DNA of 64,000 bases. Origin: Datisca glomerata. Taxonomy: Eukaryota; Streptophyta; Magnoliopsida; Cucurbitales; Datiscaceae. Below, piece after piece: positions 1 through 11,194 of the stretch; position 1 is the stretch's first letter, and every line of letters begins with the position of its first letter. Below the pieces are notes generated by a model. The model was not told the DNA's origin and did no database searches. It worked only from the letters and a program-made list of their open reading frames with translations. The translations under genes and the position numbers were made by a program. The stretch spans positions 1,642,558 to 1,706,557 of the forward strand of contig QANY01007891.1 in assembly GCA_003255025.1 (NCBI GenBank), read 5' to 3'.

Positions 1-330
1 GCCTCCCATAATTTAGAATAATTTTCATTTTAGGCATTCCACTTTAAAAATTGACAAAGTAGATCTTATAATTACTTTTTTTATTCATGTTAGACATTAT
101 GTTGGATCCCCACTTAAAAATATCAATGGTCCATCTCAATTTGCTCATGTGACATTCATACAAGTAATTTAAGACAACGTCAGCTTTTTAATTACCCAAC
201 AGGCACATGAGATGAATTACCCAAATTACCCTTAATTCCTCCTTCTTTCCTCTTCCTCTTCGCAGACCCGTATCCCCTCTTCTTTCTTCTTCCATTTTCG
301 CGAAGCCATTGTTGCAGCAACCCCACGTTT
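1..330 (+). repeat. Left terminal inverted repeat of the MULE-like element
   Basis: Pairs in reverse complement with about 1331-1665, with scattered substitutions and small indels. The outer end lies at or just before the window start. Confidence 0.75.
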
Positions 331-403
331 TTTTACTTTTTCTACTGTCATAATCATATATGGGACTTAACGATATTTTTGCGGACAGTTTTGGAGATGG
401 CTG

Positions 404-910
404 TTAATTGTTTCTCCTTGATTGGCTGGAGTTATCAGAACCGAATGGACTCTGACCCAAATCGATCCAATACGAATTCTCCGACGAATCATCCTCGCTG
501 AAAATCAGACTCTTTATAACCTCCCTAACTGAAATGCTCTCTACCTCTTCAAAAATGGTGCTCCCCCCATCCCTATCTAAGTTGTTATCTTGTTCCATCT
601 CAGTCTCAAATACATCCCTGACCTGGTTAGATGTAAACACACCCGAAAAGGCTGGCATCTGAGAACCGCCATGTGTTTCAGAAGTAGATTATTCATTGCA
701 ATTGATTTCCTCTTCCTCGATTCCGGAAAATGCATCGAGACCATCCATGGAGTCACCACCGAGGTACTGAGGGAAAACCGGGAGAATTCTCACAAGTCCG
801 GATCCTGTACGGCCTATTTGATTCGTGGAGGCACCTTCACGAACGACTACTTCTTCTCCGGGAGAGGGACGGTGAATCTGGTGACGAAGATGCTTGCTCT
901 TCCACTTGGC
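404..910 (-). pseudogene. Captured gene fragment, MOCOS-like (PLP-dependent transferase family) coding sequence
   Basis: On the minus strand one frame reads through most of this stretch. It contains the segments 'GLVRILPVFPQYL', 'DVFETEMEQD', 'STIFEE.ESIS' and 'WIDLGQSPFGSD', and is broken by an in-frame TAA at 689-691. It ends at a stop at its 3' end (404). The acidic/serine-rich linker and the WIDLGQSP motif resemble what I recall from plant molybdenum-cofactor-sulfurase-like PLP-dependent transferases; I could not search to confirm this. The fragment lies wholly between the two inverted repeats, so it is best read as a captured, non-functional exon. The upstream part (about 830-910) is less certain. 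On the plus strand, 'KDPFARKLASRIERVP' at about 1010-1065 may be part of a second captured fragment. Confidence 0.5.
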
Positions 911-1330
911 TCCGACTCAGCACCATTGGCCACGGAATGCTGCGTATGAAGCATCTTAGAGTCATGGCTAATGGATTTCCTTCGTTTCTCCCCAAAGAAG
1001 TTGAAAATATCAAAGACCCATTTGCTCGAAAGCTCGCTTCACGGATTGAGAGGGTGCCCATACGTGTACCTCTTTCATTTCTCTAGATTTTATTTCTTCT
1101 ATCTTATAATTTTATATATTTTTTAATTGGGTGTATGGAATTTTGGAATCAAATGGGAATTTTATTACCTTATGTTCGTAAGTTTGTCATGGAAGTGCTC
1201 TAAGTTCTGGTTTCATTAGCTTATCCACAAACTGCCAAGTTATGGTCAGAAATTACAAGTGTGATTTATGCTATCTTGATTTCATTGAAATTCAGAAACT
1301 GCTAGGCTCTTGCTCGGTAGAAAAAACTGG

Positions 1331-1665
1331 AAAACGCAGGGGCTGCTGCAACAATGGCTTCGCGAAAATGGAAGAAAAAAGTAGGAACTCGGGTATGCGA
1401 AGTGGAAGAAGAAAGAAAGGCGAATTAAGGGCAATTTGGGTAATTCCTCTCACGTGGCTACTGGGTAATTAAAGTTGACGTAACGTTAAATTACTTGTAA
1501 CGTAATGCCACATCAACAAACCGTGATGAAGTGTTAATATTTTTAAACGGAGATCCTACGGAAGGTCTAACGTAAATAAAAAATGTAACTGTAGGGTCTA
1601 CTTTGCCAATTTTTTAAGTTGAAAGCCTAAAATAAAAAATGCCCCAAACTACAGGGGAAAAACTG
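1331..1665 (-). repeat. Right terminal inverted repeat of the MULE-like element
   Basis: Reverse-complement partner of 1-330. The inner boundary lies near the 'ggaaaacgcagg' segment, which matches the left arm's inner end around 310-330. The outer boundary is near 1665-1680. Confidence 0.75.
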
Positions 1666-1959
1666 TAGTTTACCTAAAAAATTATTAACTCTCTATAACA
1701 ACACAAAACCTTTAACAAAAAACATCATCAACATTTAATAGATTGAATTCTTTGTATTCACTACAATAAATATGACATTCTACAGGGTTTAAACACAGGG
1801 TCCGCAGTCTCCACTTGTTAAAAACTCAAAACAACAAGAATTTTAAGAACTAAGCAAAAACAATTACTGTTAAAAGTGAAAAAAAGCGGGAGGCAAATTT
1901 GGACACGAGACTTAAACGAAGAGGGACTTAAGCAAATTTTGGAGACCTCGTAACCTACA

Positions 1960-4900
1960 CTCAAAGCGTTTCATTCTCGAGCTCTATTTGAAGCTCGATC
2001 TCCTTCTTCATTTTTAGAGAGAAGCTCAAATCGTTGCTTCTCTCTCTCTCTCTCTCTCTCTCGATTCTTCTCTAAAATACAAAGCATAGAAATCCTCTCT
2101 CTCGCAGCTTGTCCCTTTCAGATGACTTAGGGCTAGGCCTTCGATGAATAAGAGAGAGCAGAGCTCATCGATTAGCTTCTCTATCTCTCGTTCAAAGATA
2201 AAGAGTGAACTAGGGTTACGTTGATTTTCAGGTTTGATTCTCTGGTCTCCTTCACTTCTGAGTTTTAAGTCTTTGCATGTCCTTTCTCCTTGGCATCTCT
2301 GATACATTTCTATAGCTTTTTGTAGCTACGACAGAGCAAAATAGGGATATTCAAATAATAGAGATAAGAAGTTGAGCCATGGTTCTTATATTGCTTCTGC
2401 CGCAGAAGCTGGAGCTTGGTGAGGTAAATGTAAGTGTTGAATCCTTTACTGCTCAAGCCCATGTTTGTGCATAGCTTTATATCCCATCTCTCTCCTACTT
2501 CGATTCTGCAGCTCAGAAGAAGAGGTAAGGATTTTCTTCTTACGAGGTGGGTTTCAATCTTAAATCCATGTCTGATTATTGTGATTTTTGTTTGTTGTTG
2601 TGAGTTTTGGGGTTTATATAGGGTTTGTGTTTCACGATTCCTGAGCATATAGGGTTTGAAATATGTGATTGGAAAGCCAGCTTTGGCTTTTCAGTATTCG
2701 ATTCAGATATGGGTTTAAAGGATTGCTTGAAGAAAAATTTAAACTTTCAGAATTAGTACTGTTAAATGGGTTAGGAAAAACATTGTTTAGTTTTCTATAT
2801 AGTTTTTATCTTATATTTGGTTTTGTATACGTTTCCCCTATTTTTTTGTCGGGAGTAGTCATTATTGTTAACAGAGCTACAACAGAAGTACCTCAAATAA
2901 TCACCAATTACTAGGAAAAATCCACATAAGGCCTATCAAGTATATGTCTCACAATAACACTTAAAATGTTTGCCTTATACAGTTGCATTAAATGTTTCAT
3001 GTGCTCGTCTAAGTTTGATACATGTTTTTTACGAGAAACTAGCAGCATGGTATAATATTTTTGCTTGTACTTATAAAATTCACTTCACCAAGTGTTGAGA
3101 ATAAAATTATTTATGCTCATTACTATCGTTGTGATATCTAGAAAGAAACCTAAACAAGTTGGTTGGCTTGTTGTTAATATCTTGATCGAAAACCCAAACT
3201 AACATTGTAAAGTACAAGGAGTAATATTTAGTTTTAATCTTTGAGATTCTAAGAAGAAATTGAGGGAATGTCTTTTATATTTTGAATGTTCAAGCATATA
3301 ATTTTTGCCTTGTTATGCTTCTTTATTTTTCCACTGTGTGAAACTTTGGGTTTCTTCTTTCATGTGGCTTCATTTTACTACATAGTTGAAGGACTGCTAC
3401 TTTACGCTCCTTCTATATGAAACTGTAAATATATTGTATGATGTGTTCTTGTACAATTTTGTCCATCATCATATTGCTTTTGTGAATCATCACTCTTCTC
3501 TTAAAGCTCGATTTTTCCTATGTGGAGTTCCAACAACACTCATTATTCAATTCTTCTATAATCTAATCATTTAAACTGACAGTTTGTGTTTAGGTATTTT
3601 TGTTTGACTAGCAAATGTTTGCTCACATATTAATCAAGGTGATATCCTTTGTTAAAATCATAAGCATGCTTATAGATGGTAATTAGTCGCTTGCTAGAAA
3701 GAAGATTAAGTAGAGGCTTGTTTTCTAAATTTCTTAATCTATACTTGAACTTTCTTTTCAGCATGGAATTTTGAGCTAGAAGCAACAAAAGTATTTATTT
3801 GTACACATCTTCATTCAATTCTTAGATTAATTGATCATTTATCAAACATGTATTCATTGTCTGTTATTTGTGAGATTCATAAAAATCACGGTAATTGGAG
3901 TGTCATTGATTTTGTATTTTTACATGTAGTAAGACATAGGGCCATGAAATTGAAACAAGATTCTGATGGAGGAGGAGTGTGTTTTATGACATCTTGTTAG
4001 GATTTTTATACTGCCACATCTCCCAATCTAATTTATTAATCAGAAAACTTTTTGCTGCACATTAGTTTAAAAAGTTGCCACCATCAATAATGAGTTGGAA
4101 CAGAACTGACATTGACTAGCTTGTGTTTAATTATATGCTTACTTTTTCCACATATCCTTGTGGTTAATTTTACATGCTTAATTTCCAGGAACACAAACTA
4201 TTTGGGTATCATTCTTCGACAGGGTAATCATTCTATGGCCTGCCAACATATTGTCACTGTATATCATGTGAATGTATGGTTCCTTCTGTGATGTACTTTT
4301 TGTTTGTCTTGTTTGATGACTTTGATTATCCTTTTTAAGAAGGAAGTCTATGTGTTTATGTAATATCTTGAAGTTGTACTTAGTGACTTAGAGTGACAAC
4401 CCCTTCTTCTACTTATGGCTTTTTGTGCATATATCTTGTACTTGCTTTTATGATTTAATGCTAAGTTGGTTATTTGCTTATTTCATAAAAAATCTACATT
4501 GTCTCATCCATTTCAGAATGGTCTCTTCCAATTTTTGTGGCTTCCTGGGTTCATATTTTGTTTGAGTGGTAAGCAGTTAAATTGAATTATAGATTTGTCA
4601 TTTGTCACAGTTGTCCGTGATATCTTTGATGGAGAAGCTCATTTCAATGTCATTATCCATGATATCTGTGAGATATCTCTTACGGAACTCAACACATGTA
4701 ACTATCTATAGTTTTTTGTAGTCAAGTTAGCAGTCCATATGAATAATATTGAAAAATCACTTTTATATTTGAAAATCTGTTGAAATTTCTGTTTACTTTT
4801 TGCAACCCGTGCAGCCAAAAATTCGCTAAAAGAAGATATGAATGGGATGTTAGCTCGAATGTCTATCACTTCAAAGGTATTGTTGAATTTCAAGTTTTTA

Positions 4901-5235
4901 TCCAAATGGTAAAGCTTTCTGATGAATTTTCGATGTAATTTCTTGGTGGTTACCTGGAATACATTAGTATATGTAGAGTGTAGTCAAAAGAGATATGTAG
5001 ATGATGTATCTATTTGATACTTGTTCTAGTTATTTATTCCCTTGTAATATCATATTTCACATAGTTATGCTTTTGTTATTCCCTTGCAATTTACTAAATT
5101 TCAATTTGGCGACAGGTCTTGGAGATGATGGATATGTAATAGCAGGAGAAAAAACGATGCTTGGGATTAAACAAGTGTCTCTTTTGTATTTTAAGGACAA
5201 GTGTTGCTTGCATATTTTAAGGATAAGTTAGTTTT
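1960..5235 (+). other. Possible degenerate spliced transcription unit
   Basis: The stretch starts with a CT-rich leader, typical of plant 5' UTRs, at about 1970-2230. A good donor follows ('ttttcag|gtttg' near 2232). Several short islands look like exons: 4813-4878 encodes 'AKNSLKEDMNGMLARMS' followed by a GT donor, and about 5116 onward follows an AG acceptor. Joining these two in phase gives a stop within about seven codons. No domain was recognised. It could be a decayed coding gene, a long non-coding RNA or chance. Transcript reads would decide. Confidence 0.25.
2039..2062. repeat. (TC)n microsatellite in a leader-like region
   Basis: A pure TC dinucleotide run of about 12 units. Such CT tracts are common just downstream of plant transcription starts. 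Confidence 0.9.
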
Positions 5236-7382
5236 CAAGTAAAATTTATTTGTAAGTTGATTGAATGAATAATGTAACATTTTGTTGAAAGATATATATT
5301 AATGTTGTTAATTATTATATTGGTGTTCTTCTTATCATTTTGAAAGTATATAATATGAGCAATTGACTATAGTAATGAATCTTATGGTATCTTATTTTAT
5401 AGATACAAAAGTATATGCAAATGTTAATTCACAAGTATTAAAAATACATGTTGAATACATTCAACATGAGTATGAAAATCCTATTAAACAACGTTCTACA
5501 TGAGTCAAAAAACCTTCTAAAAAGTGAGAGACCACATGGTTCTTCACAGGAGGCATTGAAACTTGCGAAAAACGTGAACTTTTAATATGAGAGACTATCA
5601 CATGTGTCGTGAGAACCCCGTAGATTTGACATAACAAGTTAGAGTGTGATCAACTACTTTTATATGCAGTTCTATTCATATTTTTATACATATTATTTAT
5701 TGTTAATTTTTTTAACCCGTACAACACACGTACATTTGACTAATTTCTTATAAAAGGGAGTACTATGACCTTTTGTGAAACCACCATCAAAATCATAAAC
5801 AAAAGCAATGGAGTTTCATTGGTCCTTTCTCATTCCATGTGGTTGATTTCTCTCCCTTGAAATCAATCCATTGAAGAGGAAACTGATTGGATAACTTAAA
5901 AGAAGAAAATGATATTACAATTTTTTGTTTTTGTAGATAAAAATAGAGATTATTATTCGAGTAAGCATCTTAATTGAATAGCACTTACCACTTTGTGGAA
6001 AGTCACATGTTCATGTAGTGGCTTCAAAAGCTGTTGATCCACTCTCATTCTCTCATTTCTGCTTACGGTTTACCAAATTCTAGGCCTTATGAATGAGAGT
6101 GGGGAAGTTTCCTTGTTTACTAGTTCCTCATTGTTTTTGTTTTACTATCTTGACTCCTACTTATTTAATTATTGTTCTAATTTGAAATACTTCATACACT
6201 TGAAAAATCTTTTTCAAGAAATACCTATAAGAGGTTTTTATTAAAAGGAAAAAAGTACTTTTAAGCGTCTAAAATTAATTATTAGCTAAAATAATGTTTT
6301 GGTATTTATAAAAGAGGTTTTAAACAAAAACACTCCCTCGAGAAAAACAAAATTCTCCATATGCTTTAGGTGGTTCTATAGTTTTAAATAGCTTTTGTGA
6401 TTTTGCAGTAAAATAATTTGATAGGTCTTCCAAAATCTAGCATGCACAGAATTTCATGTATCAATCAGCTTGGCTTGGCTTTAATTTTTAGATCTCTTCC
6501 CAGTTCCATTCACAATTTCAGCACAATAATTGGTGATGCTTTTTATCAACAATGTAATGATTTTTTTCACTATTTAGTGCAAAGAGTATTTTAGCTACTA
6601 ATTATTTATATATTTATAATTGTATGAAACACTTGAAGTATATTTAAACAGTTGAATTATTGATATTTTTTTTATAAATTCTAAAATGTGTTTCAAGCAG
6701 AAATACTTAAATGTATTTAAATAAAACAATCACAAACTCACTATTAATCATCTCAAATCTCAAAGTAATTTGTAAGGTAAGTGTTTGTTGGCTGTTTTAT
6801 TTGTACTAATGTCAACAAACATTGATATGCATGTCTTTGTATAAGAGTTACCAAAAAATACCCTAGTTATTATTTTGGGAACAGATAGACTCATGCATAG
6901 AACCATGTAAAAACGACATTTTACTAAGTCCACAACCCATCAAGAAAACACCCATAGTCAGGGAAGATTAGTTTAACTTTTTTTCCTAATTAATCTGTGA
7001 TTAAAATATGAATTATGTAAGGAGTTAAATGAAAATGTCGTTGCTCTTTCTTTTTGTAGTGCCACAACTAGTGGCTCTAAACCAAATTCAACCTTTATTT
7101 CATCTAACTAGTCCACTGTTTGTTTGTCCACATCTATATATATTTGACCTTAGACTTTGAGGAAAGCTGAAATTGGAGGACCAATATACCTGCACCACTG
7201 AACTAAAGTGTTGTGAGGTAAAATGAATTATATGTTTGAGATTGCTTCTTATCAAAACATTTTCTTGACATCTTCAAAAAGTCTTTGGTATAATATTGGT
7301 GGCATCGGTAGCCAATCACTATGATGAATTTTAATATATGGTAGTTTACAAATATTGTGACAGTTTCCAAAACACATTAAAA
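5236..7382. other. AT-rich intergenic stretch, nothing recognised
   Basis: No coding frame, RNA gene or element end could be supported. The sequence is AT-rich with short homopolymers. Confidence 0.6.
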
Positions 7383-8068
7383 CACTATAAGAGAAACAGT
7401 ATATAGTGATGATTTGCTACAATTATACTAGCAGTTATAACCGCCCGGGAAAAAAGAAAACACTCTAAAATATATGAGAAAGTTTTGGGAGTATTTATTC
7501 ACTACCTAATGGCCAAAAGGACATACAAGAATGATTAATAATCAATTGAATCCACACTTTTCAAAGATATTTTCTAGTTAGGGATGTTCTGCCTTTATTT
7601 TCTATGTAAGTTACTGAGAAAAACAGAAAAACTAAATTTCAAATTGCCCTACCCTTTCCCTATATAATTTGAATTTTTTTTTTGTAAAATAAGAGTTATA
7701 AAAAAATAAGAAGAGAGGAAAATTGACTTTTTTAAATAAAATAAAAAGCATAAAATACCCACCCACCCAAAAAAAAACCCAAATCCAAAATTGCTAGTTT
7801 ATGAGCCATGCAATGAATATATATACAACAATGTTCACATGCATTTTCTTTTCCTTTTTTTGGTCCAACACAAATAGTGAAGTTGACTTCATGGTTGTGA
7901 CCTAAAGTTAATGCTTTCATCATCATTGTGCTGAATATTGGGTGTGACTGAGCACCATGACAAATTAATAGCACTTTGGAGCTATGATAAAAGGAGACCT
8001 TTTCTTTCCCCTACTTTCACCCGTCAAAGCGCCATATCTATTTTTTCTTCTATTTCTTTGCAAGAAGA

Positions 8069-8724
8069 ATGAGTAGATCAGCCATGGTTTTTAATTTCAA
8101 AACCTTTCTTCTACTTCTCCTCTTACTCCTCCCTTTATCTTCAGGTGAATTTTCGTTTTAACTTCTTTTTCTTAATTATATATTCACTTTTCCTTTAATG
8201 ACATTTGATTGTTGTGTGTTACATTTTAGGCCTGGTTGAAGGCTTGAAAGATGGCATTCATCCTAGTCATTCACTTTGTAAGGTATGATCTTATTAGTGC
8301 CTTAAAAGTTTGATTACTAATATCTTATGAGACATAATAATGCATATAATCTACCCTTATCCCCGTAGTTTGGGAGAATTATTTTTGATAGTTTATGTGC
8401 ACGGTTCTGAGTTTGATTATTCTCCCTATTATCAAGTTCTAATTTTATTTGACGTTGTGTTTTGTGAGATTTCTACACTGTGAATGATCTCTCGTATTCT
8501 AACATCTCAAAAAGGATATCAACTGATCATTTATTTTATTTAGGTAAGCAAATATAATCCATTAATTACTAACTATGTAATAATTTTGAATTTCTTTTGT
8601 GAAGGATGGAATCAAAATGAGAATGAGGAAGCTTTTGATGGTTGAAGTGCATGATTATGATGATGTAGGAGCAAACCCAAAGCATGATCCTAAGAAGAAA
8701 CCAGGCAATGGCAACAAGCCTTAG
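8069..8724 (+). CDS. PSY: PSY-family tyrosine-sulfated peptide precursor (three exons)
   Basis: Exons 8069-8144, 8230-8282 and 8605-8724 join across two GT/AG introns (phases 1 and 0) into an 82-residue protein ending in TAG. Residues 1 to about 26 form a secretory signal with an eight-leucine core (14-21). Residues 60-72 read DYDDVGANPKHDP. This closely matches the mature peptide of Arabidopsis PSY1, in which the tyrosine after Asp is sulfated and downstream prolines can be hydroxylated. Members are secreted, need tyrosylprotein sulfotransferase, and signal through LRR receptor kinases to balance growth against stress. The tail is lysine-rich (KKKPGNGNKP), unlike the short Pro-rich tail of PSY1. 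The start is the first ATG before the signal core. The frame is intact, so the gene is probably functional. Bacterial RaxX shares the motif, but introns and context make this a plant gene. Confidence 0.88.
8145..8229 (+). other. Intron 1 of the PSY-like gene
   Basis: Starts 'gtgaat' and ends 'ttttag'; phase 1. It separates the signal peptide exon from the pro-region. Confidence 0.8.
8283..8604 (+). other. Intron 2 of the PSY-like gene
   Basis: Starts 'gtatga' and ends 'gtgaag'; phase 0. The third exon carries the whole mature peptide. Confidence 0.8.
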
Positions 8725-8914
8725 ACTCCCTTTATTTCCTATATATCTCTCTCCCTATCCCAAACAATGGTTTTTTTATCATGTATTGGATTGTATTATT
8801 ATAATCATTATGATATTCTTAATTAGCTTATTCAACAATAATTGAAGAAAGCCTTACTTTTGGTTGTAATATGAAGGCCTTAAGTGTGATGGTTTCTATG
8901 TATCTCTAAGAATT

Positions 8915-8921
8915 AATAAAA
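8915..8921 (+). terminator. Candidate polyadenylation signal of the PSY-like gene
   Basis: AATAAAA about 190 bases after the stop codon, in a T/A-rich 3' flank. A second AATAAAA follows about 28 bases on. Confidence 0.45.
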
Positions 8922-9328
8922 TATATGCCAAACTAAGAATTAATAAAAGTAAGCTTTTTGTTTATGTTTTTGCATTTAGCATCTAAACGTTAAATCATGA
9001 GAGCATTGTTTTTCTTTCAATTCTTTGTTTATAGCCAATCATGTCCATCTTCAATTAATACATGATCTGACAGAACAAGATCAAGAAATTATCAATTTCA
9101 AAGAAATTGATTGCTCATCAATCTTTTTATATATGAGCATGCAAGATGCAAAACCATTAGAATAATTTTACGTACGTACTTTCGTGATACCGGGCACCAT
9201 ATACAAAGAGTATTATGTTCTCTCTTTATATTTTCTTTTAATTATAAGAAAACAACAATTTCTTACTTTATGTAAACAGAACTTAGACTTTGACTAGCTC
9301 CATAAATTCGGGTTTTTTAGCACACAAC

Positions 9329-9380
9329 CAAATATAAAAATATTATTTTATAGTCAAATATAAAAATATTATTTTATGTA
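9329..9380. repeat. 26-bp direct tandem duplication
   Basis: Two adjacent nearly identical copies with a period of 26 bases. Confidence 0.8.
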
Positions 9381-9780
9381 CCAATCTAAAAGTTGTACAT
9401 TGATGGGTAAAAGTGCTTCTAAGAGCTGTAGCCATTATATATTTTCTTTTGGTATAAAAAAAACCAAACGTTTTCATAAAACATATGATAATTGGGATTA
9501 TGCAACTCTTAAATCACCTTTACCATGAGAATTTCTGATTGTACTATACACCTACCCATCTTTCATTTTCGTTTTCGTTCTTCACTTTTGTTGTTGTCTA
9601 ACAAAATTTAGCAAAGTAAAATAAATGATTAAATTAAATGTTAATTCGATTAATCGGGATATGAAATTATTGATACTTCAACATACTATAAGGGTAGAAA
9701 ATAATTAATAAACCCTTGATTTGTTAATTTCTATACTTGTTGTCAAAACCCTTTTTGCTTATTGTTGTTACCGAAAATCT

Positions 9781-11194
9781 CATGCGTAAGGTGGCGTGCA
9801 GTCTCATCTCCACGTGTGGATCATTTCTGTCTGAAGCTTGCATAATACAAACGAAAAACTCTAAAGACGATGAGAACCGGGGGTTGTTTCCTCTTCGAAG
9901 AGCTTTCGATACTTAAGTCAGTATCCTGGAATAATTTTGTCAGATTTTTCCTTAAGAGAGAGTTGCGTACCTTACATAGTCTGTAGATGGGTAATTTATA
10001 CGTAAACTTGGGAGAGGGAAGCCTGTCGAGCAAGCTTTGGGTGGACAACTTTCATTGAAATGACGAGCTAGGGGCGGCATTAAATGCCTTTATCCCCCGA
10101 GTTGACGTGCATCAAATGTCGATTTACCTTTAGTCCTATGGGACGTGATGGATGCGACCGTTTGGTGACTGACTCGACATTTCATCTTGACGATTTGAAG
10201 TCGACTAGTGCCTGTCGTAAATGGAAAACGCCATGTGGAGCGCTACTTTCGACGAATTATTATGATGCCTAACACAGGGCTAGCTGAGCTCCTGCGTCAG
10301 TCCTTCTCATTGAAGCCTCCTAGCTCACATTGGTCGATGTTTCCCAAGCTCCTATAGAGGCTGACCTGGTAACGTCGGTTCCTTCCCTATTGGGAGCTGA
10401 ACTCTTAAATTCCTCTTCCTAGAGTTAAGTAAAAACGTCTATCACAACATGTAATGTGGCGTTATACCATTGGTAGTTCAAGAATACACGTAACAGTTTC
10501 CTACAGTCGAAGATTTGGTGGGTCCCATCCACTTAGGTTTGAAGACTCATTTGCCCAAGGTTCTTCGGGATCGCCTTAGGGTGGTTATTTTATTGTGGGC
10601 ACGGGTGTGGCCTTATTTCTCTTAAAGCCTTACTTTCTGTTTCATTTAGGGGGAGGTAATGACAATTACATACGAATGTGATGGGGAGGTGAATGACACG
10701 ACCCTTGACCCTTCAATGTCCTATGTCGTTCCTTCGAATTCGTGTTGCTTGAACATCTGCACTTGCCCCATTCCCCCATGATTGGACGTCATCTGGGCCA
10801 TTGAACTGACGCAACGGCCCCAGTTGGTTATATGGGTTAGGACCTATAAATAGGTGGTCCCCCATTCCTTTTCTGTCCAACATTTTCCCCTGAAAGACTC
10901 TAAAACCCTCTCTTTTTGAAAATCCTTTGATTTGCAGAGACGGGAGTTAACATTCACAATCGGTGGCCTTTCTTTCATCGTCCCCCGCCATTGCCGCTAT
11001 CTCGTTTTCCTTGAAAGTACGGTCACACCTCCTGCTAGCTGGGCCTCGTACACTCCTTATTACCTTGGAAGACATTTTGCAGGTCGTTTGTTCCCCGTGT
11101 CGCCATCCGTCCCTTGTCACTGGTTCATCGCGGTAAGTCATTTTTTCCTTATTTGGGTCTTTACTTTTAACTTATTTGCCTCCTCGATATTTAT
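9781..11194 (+). other. GC-richer leader/promoter block upstream of the retroelement gene
   Basis: Base composition shifts sharply to more GC than the flanks. A TATA box at 10845-10852 lies upstream of a C/T-rich initiation-like stretch. This resembles the U3/R part of an LTR, but I found no second copy downstream of the coding remnant, so an LTR cannot be shown. Short open frames here have no recognisable domain. Confidence 0.45.
10845..10852 (+). promoter_or_regulatory. TATA box (TATAAATA)
   Basis: TATAAATA followed by a pyrimidine-rich stretch, about 340-390 bases before the first in-frame ATGs of the retroelement gene remnant. Confidence 0.5.

Larger units (their letters stand above)
1..1680. 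mobile_element. Pack-MULE-like element with long terminal inverted repeats
   Basis: The first ~330 bases and the reverse complement of about 1331-1665 align almost throughout. Shared blocks include the run from the 'attttaggc' end through 'aattacccaaatt.ccc' to 'tcgcgaagccattgttgcagcag'. Inverted ends over 300 bp around a short non-autonomous interior are typical of Mutator-like elements, and an interior made of gene fragments is typical of Pack-MULEs. The left end appears to run slightly past base 1, so the target-site duplication cannot be checked. No transposase is present. Seen: the inverted repeat and the captured fragment. Inferred: the superfamily. Confidence 0.72.
8725..9780. other. 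3' flank and AT-rich intergenic DNA
   Basis: Apart from the polyadenylation signals, only a 26-bp tandem duplication (caaatataaaaatattatttta, two copies at 9329-9380) stands out. No gene was recognised. Confidence 0.6.

Noticed and set aside
404..658. An independent 84-residue minus-strand protein gene
   Set aside because: It starts at an internal Met of a longer captured fragment and lies wholly inside a transposon; upstream in-frame stop at 689-691.
7732..7974. Minus-strand 80-codon open frame upstream of the PSY-like gene
   Set aside because: No domain, AT-biased codons, and it overlaps the probable promoter of the plus-strand gene.
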